From Cyclobacteriaceae bacterium (GTDB lineage Bacteria > Bacteroidota > Bacteroidia > Cytophagales > Cyclobacteriaceae): 64,000 nt of DNA. The notes under the pieces were generated by a model. That model was not told the origin of the DNA. It did not search any database and saw only the letters and a list, made by a program, of their open reading frames with translations. The stretch spans positions 612,469 through 676,468 of the forward strand of contig JAIBBC010000003.1 in NCBI GenBank assembly GCA_019694875.1, given 5' to 3'. Each line of letters opens with the position of its first letter. Position 1 is the stretch's first letter. Positions 1-8,127 of the stretch are shown here, one piece after another. Position numbers and translations under genes: made by a program.

Positions 1-148
1 CACCGTATTCATCCTGGAAATCATCCTCAAGGTCATGCAGCTTTTCTTCGAGATCGTCATACTTGGGATTGTTGTAATCCAGTTTTCCCAGTTCTGATTT
101 CTGCTTGATAATTTCCTGAAGCGCCTTATCTAATGCCTTAATGTCCAT
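1..148 (-). CDS. Hypothetical protein, N-terminal part only
   Basis: The first 49 codons of a minus-strand gene cut by the window start. The peptide begins MDIKALDKALQEIIKQ and is rich in Lys, Glu and Asp with regular leucines, which suggests a charged helical or coiled-coil start. The ATG lies at 148-146. No family is recognised and no function is offered. It is divergent from the HPPD gene, and the 126 bases between them hold no clear promoter. Confidence 0.55.
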   Translation of the reverse strand, partial: MDIKALDKALQEIIKQKSELGKLDYNNPKYDDLEEKLHDLEDDFQDEYG

Positions 149-274
149 GAATACGAATTTTCACAAATATTAAAGAAAACATCGAATTACAAAAGAATAG
201 CCCAAAACTAAAGCGCATTGGCCTTTATGGATTGAAACCCAACCGTTAATTTTACCGGATAAACCGCAAGAGTT

Positions 275-1369
275 ATGGCTGAAGATTTCTTACCGCTGAA
301 CGGAACCGACTACATCGAATTTTATGTGGGCAACGCCAAACAGGCTGCTGTGTTTTACCAATATGCTTTCGGATTTGAGCTGGTGGCGTATGCAGGTCCG
401 GAAACGGGAGTTCGCGATCGTGCCTCGTATGTGCTGAAGCAAAATAAAATCAGACTCGTGCTTACCACATCACTGGTGAGAGATTCAGAAATAAGCGAGC
501 ACGTAAAAAAACATGGCGATGGCGTAAAAGTGCTTGCCTTGTGGGTTGATGATGCAGCCAAATCATTCTATGAAACAACCAGCCGCGGTGCAGAGCCCGC
601 ATCCAAACCACAGACATTAAAAGATGAATTCGGTGAAGTAGTTGTCGCTTCCATCAAAACGTATGGCGAAACACTTCATACGTTCGTGGAGCGCAAAAAT
701 TATAAAGGTGCATTCCTTCCGGGATACAAAGCCGCGAAGAGCAACATGGATATTGAACCGATCGGGTTAAAGCATATCGATCATTGTGTAGGCAACGTAG
801 AACTGGGAAAAATGAACCAGTGGGTGAAATTCTATGAAGATGTGATGGGCTTCAAGCTGCTCGTAACCTTTGACGATGAAGACATCTCAACCGAATACAG
901 CGCGCTGATGTCGAAGGTGGTATCGAACGGAAACGGATATATCAAATTCCCCATCAACGAACCGGCACAAGGCAAGAAGAAATCACAGATCGAAGAGTAC
1001 CTCGACTTCTATCATTCAGCAGGTGTGCAGCACATAGCGATTGCAACTGACGATATCATTCACACCGTGGGCGAGCTTCGCAGACGGGGCGTTGAGTTCC
1101 TGAAAGTGCCCGATGTGTACTACGATGATGTTACGGATCGTGTTGGTAAAATCAACGAAAGCCTGGAGGAACTGCGCAAGCTGAACATCCTTATCGACCG
1201 GGATGAGGAAGGCTATTTGCTGCAAATCTTCACCAAACCCGTTCAAGACAGACCAACCGTATTTTTTGAAATCATCGAGCGCAACGGGGCGAAGTCGTTC
1301 GGCAAGGGTAACTTCAAAGCGTTGTTTGAATCGATTGAACGTGAACAGGCATTACGCGGTAATTTGTAG
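275..1369 (+). CDS. hppD: 4-hydroxyphenylpyruvate dioxygenase
   Basis: Fe(II)-dependent dioxygenase that converts 4-hydroxyphenylpyruvate to homogentisate in tyrosine breakdown; cytosolic. It has two vicinal-oxygen-chelate halves: residues about 10-140 (structural) and 160-345 (catalytic). The expected 2-His-1-Glu iron site is visible: a His in LKHIDHCVGN (H167 or H170), H253 in VQHIAIATDD and E332 in FFEIIERNG. The C-terminal part GYLLQIFTKP followed by the FFEIIER strand is typical. The length, 364 residues, is normal for the family. The start is the first ATG, directly before MAEDFLPLNG. Homogentisate dioxygenase, the next enzyme, is not adjacent, so the gene may be transcribed alone. Confidence 0.93.
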   Translation: MAEDFLPLNGTDYIEFYVGNAKQAAVFYQYAFGFELVAYAGPETGVRDRASYVLKQNKIRLVLTTSLVRDSEISEHVKKHGDGVKVLALWVDDAAKSFYETTSRGAEPASKPQTLKDEFGEVVVASIKTYGETLHTFVERKNYKGAFLPGYKAAKSNMDIEPIGLKHIDHCVGNVELGKMNQWVKFYEDVMGFKLLVTFDDEDISTEYSALMSKVVSNGNGYIKFPINEPAQGKKKSQIEEYLDFYHSAGVQHIAIATDDIIHTVGELRRRGVEFLKVPDVYYDDVTDRVGKINESLEELRKLNILIDRDEEGYLLQIFTKPVQDRPTVFFEIIERNGAKSFGKGNFKALFESIEREQALRGNL

Positions 1370-1417
1370 TTTACACAGGTAAATTCTGCGGTTATAACGC
1401 CTAATAAATCGGGCAGA

Positions 1418-1451
1418 TTGCTGCGTATTACGGCAGCGAAGTCTAAATTTG
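1418..1451 (+). promoter_or_regulatory. Candidate Bacteroidota promoter for the phosphohexomutase gene
   Basis: TAAATTTG at 1444-1451 fits the Bacteroidota -7 consensus TAnnTTTG. TTG at 1418-1420 could be the -33 element, but the 23-base spacer is longer than the usual 19-21. Transcription would begin about 10-15 bases upstream of the ATG at 1471. Only the -7 match is strong. Confidence 0.33.
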
Positions 1452-1470
1452 TCGCTCTATTTTTATTTCC

Positions 1471-3201
1471 ATGAGCGATCTTCTCCAAAACGTAAAAGTA
1501 AAAGCACAGCAATGGCTTGATAGTCCGGTTATTGACTCCGAAACAAAACAGAAAGTTCAGGCGCTGCTGAATAATTCTGACACGAAAGAGCTTGTTGACA
1601 ATTTTTACAAAGATCTTGAATTCGGGACAGGCGGCCTCCGTGGAATTATGGGCGTGGGCTCCAACACGATGAATAAATACACCGTTGGAGTAGCAACACA
1701 GGGCCTTGCCAACTATTTGCTGAAAACATATCCCGGCAAAACAATTAAAGTTGCTTTGGCGCACGACAGCCGCAATAACAGTCCATACTTCACGCAGATT
1801 GTTGCCGATGTTTTTTCTGCGAATGGGATTGAGGTTTACAAATTTGCGGAGCTTCGGCCAACCCCGCTCCTGTCGTTTGCGATACGATACCTGAAATGCG
1901 ATTCTGGCGTTGTGATTACAGCTTCACACAATCCGAAAGAATACAATGGCTACAAAGCATACTGGAATGATGGCGCACAGGTAGTTCCCCCGCACGATAA
2001 AAATATTATCCGCGAGGTGAACGCGATTACTTCCTTTGAGCAAGTGAAGTTCAATGCTGACAAATCAAAAATCCACACCATCGGGCCGGAAGTAGAACAG
2101 GCATACTATGCAGAAGTAAAGAAGATCATTCCGAATCAGGATAAGATTAAAAGGCAGCATAACATTCCATTGGTGTACACCAGCATTCACGGTGCGGGTA
2201 TCACCATGGTTCCGGAATGCCTGAAGCAAATCGGTTTTACGAACATCCAGGTTGTTGACGAACAAAAAACACCCGATGGTAATTTCCCAACGGTGGCGTC
2301 ACCAAACCCGGAGGAGCGCTCGGCCATGGAAATGGTCATTGCGAAAGGTAAAGCTGTTGGCGCCACGATGGTGATGGCAACTGATCCCGATACCGACCGC
2401 GTGGGTATCGGAGTTCGCAATGCACAAAACGAATTCATTCTTCTGAACGGCAATCAGGCGTTTAGCCTGATGATGTGGTTCATCATGAAAAGTTTGAAGG
2501 ACCGCTCGAACGCCTACATCGCCAAGACGATTGTTACATCCGAGTTGGTCGACCTGATGGCAAAGAATTATAACATCGAATGCTACAATACGCTCACCGG
2601 ATTTAAATACATCGCGGAGTTAATGCGCAATCTCGAAGGCAAAAAGAAATTCATCGCAGCGGGCGAAGAAAGTTACGGCTACATGGCCGGAGACTTTGTT
2701 CGCGATAAAGATGCGGTTTCCGCATGTGCGTTCTTTGCAGCGATGGCCGCCAGCGCAGCCGATGAAGGTAAATCGCTTTACGACTGGCTTATCGAAATGT
2801 ATGCTGAACACGCGTACTACAAGGAAGCGCTGATCAACGTAACGAAGAAGGGCCAGCAGGGCGAGCAGGAAATTAAAGCGATGATGGAAAAATTCCGGAA
2901 CAATCCACCGGCTACCATCAACAATTCGGCCGTGACCCGGTTGCTGGACTACCAGACACTCACGGAAAAAGACTTGAAGTCAGGAAACGTAACAAAACTC
3001 GATTTCCCCAAGTCGGATGTGATCCAGTTCTACCTCGAAGACGGAACAAAAGTATCTGTACGTCCTTCCGGCACTGAACCAAAAATCAAATTTTATATCA
3101 GCGTTAACACAAAGCTTGCTTCGAAGAACGATTTTGACGCGGCTACGAAAAAGCTGGATGAAAAAATCAAAGGTGTTGAACAGTATCTGCAGTCGGTATG
3201 A
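1471..3201 (+). CDS. Phospho-sugar mutase (phosphoglucomutase/phosphomannomutase family)
   Basis: Interconverts hexose 1- and 6-phosphates and so feeds nucleotide-sugar synthesis; cytosolic. The four alpha-D-phosphohexomutase domains are in order. The phosphoserine loop is VVITASHNPKEYNGYK with S152, the metal-binding loop is DPDTDR from D305, the sugar-specificity loop is GEESYGYM, and the phosphate-binding loop is RPSGTEPKIKF from R531. At 576 residues it matches the long PgcA-like bacterial form. The sugar specificity (glucose, mannose or both) cannot be read from the sequence. The stop overlaps the start of the DinB-like gene by 4 bases, which suggests coupled translation. Confidence 0.9.
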   Translation: MSDLLQNVKVKAQQWLDSPVIDSETKQKVQALLNNSDTKELVDNFYKDLEFGTGGLRGIMGVGSNTMNKYTVGVATQGLANYLLKTYPGKTIKVALAHDSRNNSPYFTQIVADVFSANGIEVYKFAELRPTPLLSFAIRYLKCDSGVVITASHNPKEYNGYKAYWNDGAQVVPPHDKNIIREVNAITSFEQVKFNADKSKIHTIGPEVEQAYYAEVKKIIPNQDKIKRQHNIPLVYTSIHGAGITMVPECLKQIGFTNIQVVDEQKTPDGNFPTVASPNPEERSAMEMVIAKGKAVGATMVMATDPDTDRVGIGVRNAQNEFILLNGNQAFSLMMWFIMKSLKDRSNAYIAKTIVTSELVDLMAKNYNIECYNTLTGFKYIAELMRNLEGKKKFIAAGEESYGYMAGDFVRDKDAVSACAFFAAMAASAADEGKSLYDWLIEMYAEHAYYKEALINVTKKGQQGEQEIKAMMEKFRNNPPATINNSAVTRLLDYQTLTEKDLKSGNVTKLDFPKSDVIQFYLEDGTKVSVRPSGTEPKIKFYISVNTKLASKNDFDAATKKLDEKIKGVEQYLQSV

Positions 3202-3653
3202 TCGAACAATCATTCATCGAATCCATCGCGAAGCTCATCGACCGCGACCTCAAAAAACTGGGCGATGAAATCAGTCAGTATTCAAATGAAGAAAGCATCT
3301 GGATAGTAATGGGCGGAATAAAAAATTCAGCAGGAAACTTATGCCTGCACCTTTGCGGGAACCTGCAGCATTTTTTCGGTGCGGTACTGGGTAAGACCGG
3401 ATACATCCGTAACCGCGATAATGAATTTGCAGCCAAAGGAATCCCCAGAGCACAACTACTGACTGAGATTCAAAATGCACGGCAAGCGGTGAGTAAAACA
3501 TTACAGAGTCTTGATCCCGAACTGCTCGCAAATGAATATCCCGAAAAGGTATTCGATTACCCGATGACAAACATGCATTTCTTCATGCATCTGGTTGCAC
3601 ATCTCGGATACCATCTCGGGCAGATAAACTATCACAGAAGGTTAGTCGAATAA
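3198..3653 (+). CDS. DinB-like (DUF1572-type) protein
   Basis: A 151-residue protein with the pattern of the DinB/YfiT-like four-helix-bundle superfamily: an N-terminal helix, then LCLHLCGNLQHFFGAVLG, and a C-terminal HLVAHLGYHLGQINYHRR. The histidines at the helix centres (LHLCGNLQH and HLGYHLGQ) are where this superfamily usually binds a divalent metal. Its members include thiol-dependent transferases and many proteins of unknown role. It overlaps the preceding phosphohexomutase gene by 4 bases, so the two are probably cotranscribed, but no functional link is apparent. Confidence 0.75.
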   Translation: MIEQSFIESIAKLIDRDLKKLGDEISQYSNEESIWIVMGGIKNSAGNLCLHLCGNLQHFFGAVLGKTGYIRNRDNEFAAKGIPRAQLLTEIQNARQAVSKTLQSLDPELLANEYPEKVFDYPMTNMHFFMHLVAHLGYHLGQINYHRRLVE

Positions 3654-3742
3654 TGCTTTCATTGGCAGCAAAATGAAAAGGAATTGCATGAATCCGCTTA
3701 CTCCGGAAATCATCAAAATCCTCATTATCTTTGCGGTTCGGT

Positions 3743-5062
3743 ATGAGAAAAGTCGCGTTTTACACCCTGGGCTGCAAGCTCAATTACTCAGAAACTTCCA
3801 CGATTTCGCGGATGTTTGAGCAGAAGGGCTATATAAAAGCCGATTTTACCGATACCCCTGACATCTTCATTATCAACACCTGCTCGGTAACCGAAAATGC
3901 CGACAAGAAATGTCATAAAATTGTGCGCGAAGCGCGGGCCATTTCTCCTGACGCCTACGTGGCGATCATTGGCTGTTACGCACAGCTCAAGCCAAAAGAG
4001 ATTTCAGAGATTCCGGGTGTAGATGCCGTGCTGGGCGCTGCTGAAAAATTCAGACTGGTGGAATTACTCGATGGTTTTGTTCGCAAACCACAACCGGAAG
4101 TACATGCCTCGGAAGTAGAAGCCGCCAATACGTTCAACACCTCCTACTCCATTCATGACCGTACACGCACGTTTCTGAAAGTGCAGGACGGCTGCGACTA
4201 TTCCTGTTCGTTTTGCACGATTCCGCTGGCGCGCGGATCGAGCCGCAGCGACAGTATTATCAACATTGTGAAAACTGCGAATGAAATCGCAGGCACAGAA
4301 GTACGGGAAGTTGTATTGACGGGCGTGAACACAGGCGACTTCGGCATTCAAAATGGCGAGCGGGTTGAACGCTTTGCTGATCTTGTAAAAGCACTCGATG
4401 AGGTTGAGAACATCGACCGTTTCCGGATATCTTCCATTGAACCGAACCTCTTGTCGGATGATATCATTGAGTTTGTCGGGCAGTCAAAACGATTCGTACC
4501 GCATTTTCATGTTCCGCTTCAGTCGGGCTCTAATAAAATCTTAAAGCTTATGCGCAGGCGTTACCAGCGCGAGCTGTATGCTAGCCGGGTAGAGAAGATA
4601 AAATCCGTGATGCCGCATGCCTGCATTGGCGTTGACGTGATAGTAGGCTTCCCGGGAGAAACGAAAGAGGATTTCCTGGAGACATATCAATTCCTGAACG
4701 AATTGAACATTTCCTACCTGCACGTGTTCACGTATTCTGAGCGCGACAACACCCTCGCGGCCACGATGAGCGATTCGGTGAATCCGAAAGACCGGGCCGA
4801 GCGTTCTAAAATGCTACACATTCTTTCGGATAAAAAACGCAGAAAGTTTTACGAAGAACACCTGAGCAAAGAATACCGTGTTCTTTTCGAAAATGATGTG
4901 GAAAATGGGATGATGCACGGCTTTACCGAGAACTACATCCGGGTAACGGCCAAGTACGATCCCATCCTGATCAATGAGATTAAAAAAGTTCGGTTAACTG
5001 CCATTAACGACCGCGGTCTCGTGGAAGTTGAAGATGTGGCCGAGGAAGTCTTAGCGCATTAA
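3743..5062 (+). CDS. mtaB: tRNA t6A37 methylthiotransferase MtaB
   Basis: Radical-SAM enzyme that adds a methylthio group to t6A at position 37 of ANN-decoding tRNAs. The N-terminal domain carries the three cysteines of the auxiliary [4Fe-4S] cluster (C11 in TLGCKLN, C47 in NTCSVTE, C78 in IIGCYAQ). The radical-SAM motif is CDYSCSFC (C151, C155, C158). A TRAM-like RNA-binding domain closes the protein. The GCKLN signature and 439-residue length favour MtaB over MiaB or RimO. The ATG at 3743 is chosen because MRKVAFYTLGC aligns with the family start; a TTG four codons earlier is less likely. A -7-like TATCTTTG at 3726-3733 sits only 9 bases upstream, so the mRNA may be nearly leaderless. Confidence 0.92.
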   Translation: MRKVAFYTLGCKLNYSETSTISRMFEQKGYIKADFTDTPDIFIINTCSVTENADKKCHKIVREARAISPDAYVAIIGCYAQLKPKEISEIPGVDAVLGAAEKFRLVELLDGFVRKPQPEVHASEVEAANTFNTSYSIHDRTRTFLKVQDGCDYSCSFCTIPLARGSSRSDSIINIVKTANEIAGTEVREVVLTGVNTGDFGIQNGERVERFADLVKALDEVENIDRFRISSIEPNLLSDDIIEFVGQSKRFVPHFHVPLQSGSNKILKLMRRRYQRELYASRVEKIKSVMPHACIGVDVIVGFPGETKEDFLETYQFLNELNISYLHVFTYSERDNTLAATMSDSVNPKDRAERSKMLHILSDKKRRKFYEEHLSKEYRVLFENDVENGMMHGFTENYIRVTAKYDPILINEIKKVRLTAINDRGLVEVEDVAEEVLAH

Positions 5063-5151
5063 TTGCCAATTAAAACAACCAGCATTCGATACCTGATGTG
5101 TTATATCTGCCGCTGCAGGAATAAACGGCAAGCATGAGTTTGCATTCCCGG

Positions 5152-5814
5152 TTAGATAATCACCCCGTCCTTGATTTCCAGCCTTCTGTCGGCCATGCCG
5201 GCAAACTGCTGATTGTGCGTTACAATGATGAAGGTTTGGTTCAATTGCTTCCGCAGATCAAAGAACAGTTGATGCAGTTCCTGCGCGTTTTTTGAATCCA
5301 GGTTCCCGCTGGGCTCATCTGCCAGTACGAGAGCGGGATCATTAATCAGCGCACGCGCAACTGCGGTTCGCTGCTGTTCACCGCCCGACAATTCAGAAGG
5401 TTTATGATCGAGCCGATGAGCAATACCCAAAAGTTCCATCACCGAAACGGCTTTCTTTTTTACATCCGTTTCGCTTTTGCGGGCGATAAGGCCCGGTATC
5501 ATCACATTTTCCAGCGCGGTAAATTCCGGGAGCAGGTTATGGAACTGAAAAACAAATCCAATTGAGTGATTCCGAAATGACGCCAACGCTTTCGATGATT
5601 TGGACGAGATCGTTTCGTTGCCAATCGACAATGTTCCCGTGTCAGGAGTATCAAGCGTACCCAGAATATGAAGCAGCGTACTTTTACCCGCTCCGGAAGC
5701 TCCGACAATCGAAATTACCTCGCCCTTTTTCACTTCCATCTCAATGCCTTTCAGCACGTTAAGCGAACCGTACGATTTGCGGATGCCGGAGGCCTTTACC
5801 ATTGTTTGATTCAC
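5152..5814 (-). CDS. ABC transporter ATP-binding protein, LolD/MacB type
   Basis: A 220-residue ATPase subunit. It has Walker A GASGAGKST (38-46), Q-loop VFQFHNLLPEF, signature LSGGEQQR (142-149), Walker B LVLADEPSGNLD (162-173) and the switch His in IIVTHNQ. The LolD/FtsE/MacB subfamily is indicated by FHNLLPEFTALENVMIP. In Bacteroidota such a lone ATPase usually serves lipoprotein release (LolCDE), with the membrane partner encoded elsewhere, and no permease is adjacent here. The gene is convergent with mtaB and divergent from sucC. Confidence 0.85.
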   Translation of the reverse strand: MNQTMVKASGIRKSYGSLNVLKGIEMEVKKGEVISIVGASGAGKSTLLHILGTLDTPDTGTLSIGNETISSKSSKALASFRNHSIGFVFQFHNLLPEFTALENVMIPGLIARKSETDVKKKAVSVMELLGIAHRLDHKPSELSGGEQQRTAVARALINDPALVLADEPSGNLDSKNAQELHQLFFDLRKQLNQTFIIVTHNQQFAGMADRRLEIKDGVII

Positions 5815-5862
5815 GCGCGCGTAATTTGAAATCGACTAAACTGACTTTTCAATCCAATAATT

Positions 5863-5870
5863 TATATTTG
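5863..5870 (+). promoter_or_regulatory. Candidate -7 element for sucC
   Basis: TATATTTG matches TAnnTTTG exactly, 87 bases before the sucC ATG. No TTG occurs at the right spacing upstream (CTG lies at 5841), so the -33 support is weak. Confidence 0.3.
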
Positions 5871-5957
5871 GACTTCCCATGTGACCGTCAAAAAATAGCG
5901 ATTATCACATGAAATAAAGGTTTAAATACGGTAGTTTCACAACAAAATACAACCTCC

Positions 5958-7169
5958 ATGAACATCCACGAATATCAGGGTAAAGAAATTCTTAAAAAGT
6001 ACGGTGTAGCCATTCAGCGCGGTATTGTTGCCGATACGCTCGACAGCGCAATTAATGCAGCTAAAGAACTGCAGGCAGAAACCGGCACGAAGTGGTTCGT
6101 TGTGAAATCTCAAATTCATGCCGGTGGTCGTGGAAAGGGCACCGTAAAAGAAACCGGATCGAAAGGCGTTGTGTTGGCGAAAAGTCTGGCTGAAGTACCC
6201 GAAAAAGTAAAAGGTATTTTAGGCGGAACGCTGGTTACGCTTCAGACTGGTCCTGAAGGAAAAAAAGTTAATAAAGTTCTTATTGCTGAGGATGTTTACT
6301 ATCCGGGCGAATCTGAACCGAAGGAATACTACATGAGCATTCTCCTCGACCGTTCAACCGGTAGCCCGGTAATTATGGCTTCTACGGAAGGCGGTATGAA
6401 CATCGAAGAAGTGGCTGAAAATCACCCGGAAAAAATCATAAAAGAATGGGTTGACCCAATGGTGGGCCTGCAGCCATTCCAGGCGCGTAAGATTGCCTTT
6501 GCATTAGGTTGGGAAGGAAATGCCTTTAAAGAAGGCGTGAAATTTATCCACTCGCTGTACAACGCTTACCTCGGCCTTGACGCGTCTATGTTCGAGATCA
6601 ACCCGCTGCTGAAGACATCCGACAACAAAATTCTCGCAGTCGATTCAAAAGTTAATCTGGACGACAACGCATTATACCGTCACAAAGATCTGGCAGAACT
6701 CCGCGACATTACGGAGGAAGATCCATTGGAAGTTGAAGCTGGAAAAGCCGGTTTGAACTATGTAAAGCTTGATGGAAACGTAGGCTGTATGGTGAACGGT
6801 GCTGGTCTGGCGATGGCCACCATGGACATTATTAAGCTGTCGGGTGGTGAGCCTGCCAACTTTCTGGACGTGGGCGGTGGCGCGAACGCGGAAACCGTAG
6901 AAGCGGGTTTCCGGATTATCCTGAAAGACCCGAACGTTAAGGCGATCCTGATCAACATTTTCGGGGGTATCGTTCGGTGCGACCGGGTGGCGAACGGGGT
7001 TGTGGAAGCCTATAAAAAGATCGGAGATATCAGGGTACCCATCATTGTACGTCTGCAAGGCACCAATGCGGAAGAAGGCGCCAAAATCATCGAACAATCA
7101 GGTTTAAAGGTGTTTTCGGCCATCGTATTGAAAGACGCAGCCCAAAAGGTAAAAGAAGTTTTAGCATGA
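5958..7169 (+). CDS. sucC: Succinyl-CoA synthetase beta subunit (ADP-forming)
   Basis: TCA-cycle enzyme subunit for succinyl-CoA + ADP + Pi to succinate + ATP. The N-terminal ATP-grasp domain starts [17 protein letters not shown] and has the nucleotide-binding [12 protein letters not shown]. The C-terminal CoA-ligase domain has [20 protein letters not shown] and [16 protein letters not shown]. The 403 residues are close to the usual 388-400. The alpha subunit gene sucD is not in the window. An unlinked sucC is common in this phylum. The 143-base upstream gap carries a candidate promoter. The next gene follows after about 60 bases but is unrelated in function. Confidence 0.93.
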   Translation: MNIHEYQGKEILKKYGVAIQRGIVADTLDSAINAAKELQAETGTKWFVVKSQIHAGGRGKGTVKETGSKGVVLAKSLAEVPEKVKGILGGTLVTLQTGPEGKKVNKVLIAEDVYYPGESEPKEYYMSILLDRSTGSPVIMASTEGGMNIEEVAENHPEKIIKEWVDPMVGLQPFQARKIAFALGWEGNAFKEGVKFIHSLYNAYLGLDASMFEINPLLKTSDNKILAVDSKVNLDDNALYRHKDLAELRDITEEDPLEVEAGKAGLNYVKLDGNVGCMVNGAGLAMATMDIIKLSGGEPANFLDVGGGANAETVEAGFRIILKDPNVKAILINIFGGIVRCDRVANGVVEAYKKIGDIRVPIIVRLQGTNAEEGAKIIEQSGLKVFSAIVLKDAAQKVKEVLA

Positions 7170-7229
7170 AAAACAGCGGTTTTTAATCAGGCTAATATTT
7201 CCTAAATTGTCTGCTTATTACACGTGAAG

Positions 7230-8087
7230 ATGAGGTTTTTACCCATTGCTGTCCTCTTTTTGGTTTTAGTCACTGAGCTGAGCTTTGGGCAGAGTTTTTA
7301 TGCAATCCGCAGGGAACGAAGCCTGATGGCTACCGTAGGTACGGGATCGGCAAATTACTTTGGAGAACTTGTTAACCCCGGGACATTGGGAAAAATAAGA
7401 CCCAATCTTGTTCTGGGAGCAGAGTACTATTTCTTTAACCGGATAAGCGCGCGTGCGGAATTTACCTGGTTCATGATCGCGGGAGACGATGCTAAGGCGA
7501 ACAGCGACCGGGTTGAACGAAATCTCAATTTCTTCTCCAATAACTTTGAACTCTCCGCTACGGGCGCAGTCTATCTGCTGCCAAACGGAGCTCGCTTTTA
7601 CCAGCGGCCTTTCCTGAATTTGTATGGATTTGCGGGAATTGGGTTACTGTATTTCAACCCCAAGACACGATATCAGGGTGATGTAGTAGCTCTGGCTCCA
7701 CTCGAAACAGAAGGCACGAAGTATAGCAGGGTTATTCCTGTGATCCCGTTTGGGCTGGGGGTTAAAATAAAATACGGACCCTTTTTTAACATCTTGCTGG
7801 AAGCAGGTTATCGACTTACCTTCAGCGACCACCTTGACGATGTAAGCATTACCCGTTATCCGGACCCGGCTTCGTTAAAAAGCGATCTTTCCAGAGCACT
7901 TTCCGACAGAAGACGTGAACGTGATCCGGACTACCCAATTGTTCCCGGACTGGGCAAGAGGGGAAATCCCGATACCAATGACGGATACATTCTGATGAAT
8001 GTAAAAGTTCAATACTACTTGCCTATGCAGTTCGGAAGTTCACAGCGAAAGCTCTACAATCAAAAGCGGAAGCAGTACAAACGATAA
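7230..8087 (+). CDS. DUF6089-type outer-membrane beta-barrel protein
   Basis: Begins with a signal peptide (MRFLPIAVLFLVLVTELSFG, cleavage near GQS). Strands with alternating aromatic residues follow, for example LGAEYYFFNRISARAEF, LNLYGFAGIGLLYF and IPFGLGVKIKYG. The end, VKVQYYLPMQF, is consistent with an outer-membrane barrel of the DUF6089 family, which is widespread in Bacteroidota and of unknown function. Residues about 225-255 form a charged Arg/Asp-rich loop. The start at the ATG 7230 is preferred because it begins a clean signal peptide; a GTG two codons earlier is also open. It is followed by the convergent PglF-like gene. Confidence 0.75.
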   Translation: MRFLPIAVLFLVLVTELSFGQSFYAIRRERSLMATVGTGSANYFGELVNPGTLGKIRPNLVLGAEYYFFNRISARAEFTWFMIAGDDAKANSDRVERNLNFFSNNFELSATGAVYLLPNGARFYQRPFLNLYGFAGIGLLYFNPKTRYQGDVVALAPLETEGTKYSRVIPVIPFGLGVKIKYGPFFNILLEAGYRLTFSDHLDDVSITRYPDPASLKSDLSRALSDRRRERDPDYPIVPGLGKRGNPDTNDGYILMNVKVQYYLPMQFGSSQRKLYNQKRKQYKR

Positions 8088-8127
8088 GCAAACGTTAAGG
8101 TCACAACAGATTGCAAGTTGGCATGTG

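Noticed and set aside
3658-3679. Hairpin TTTCATT/AATGAAA after the DinB-like gene.
   Set aside because: AT-only stem of seven pairs without a U tract; expected by chance in this base composition.
5063-5151. Terminator hairpin between mtaB and the LolD-like gene.
   Set aside because: Only weak pairing (TGCCG with CGGCA) over a long loop and no U tract.
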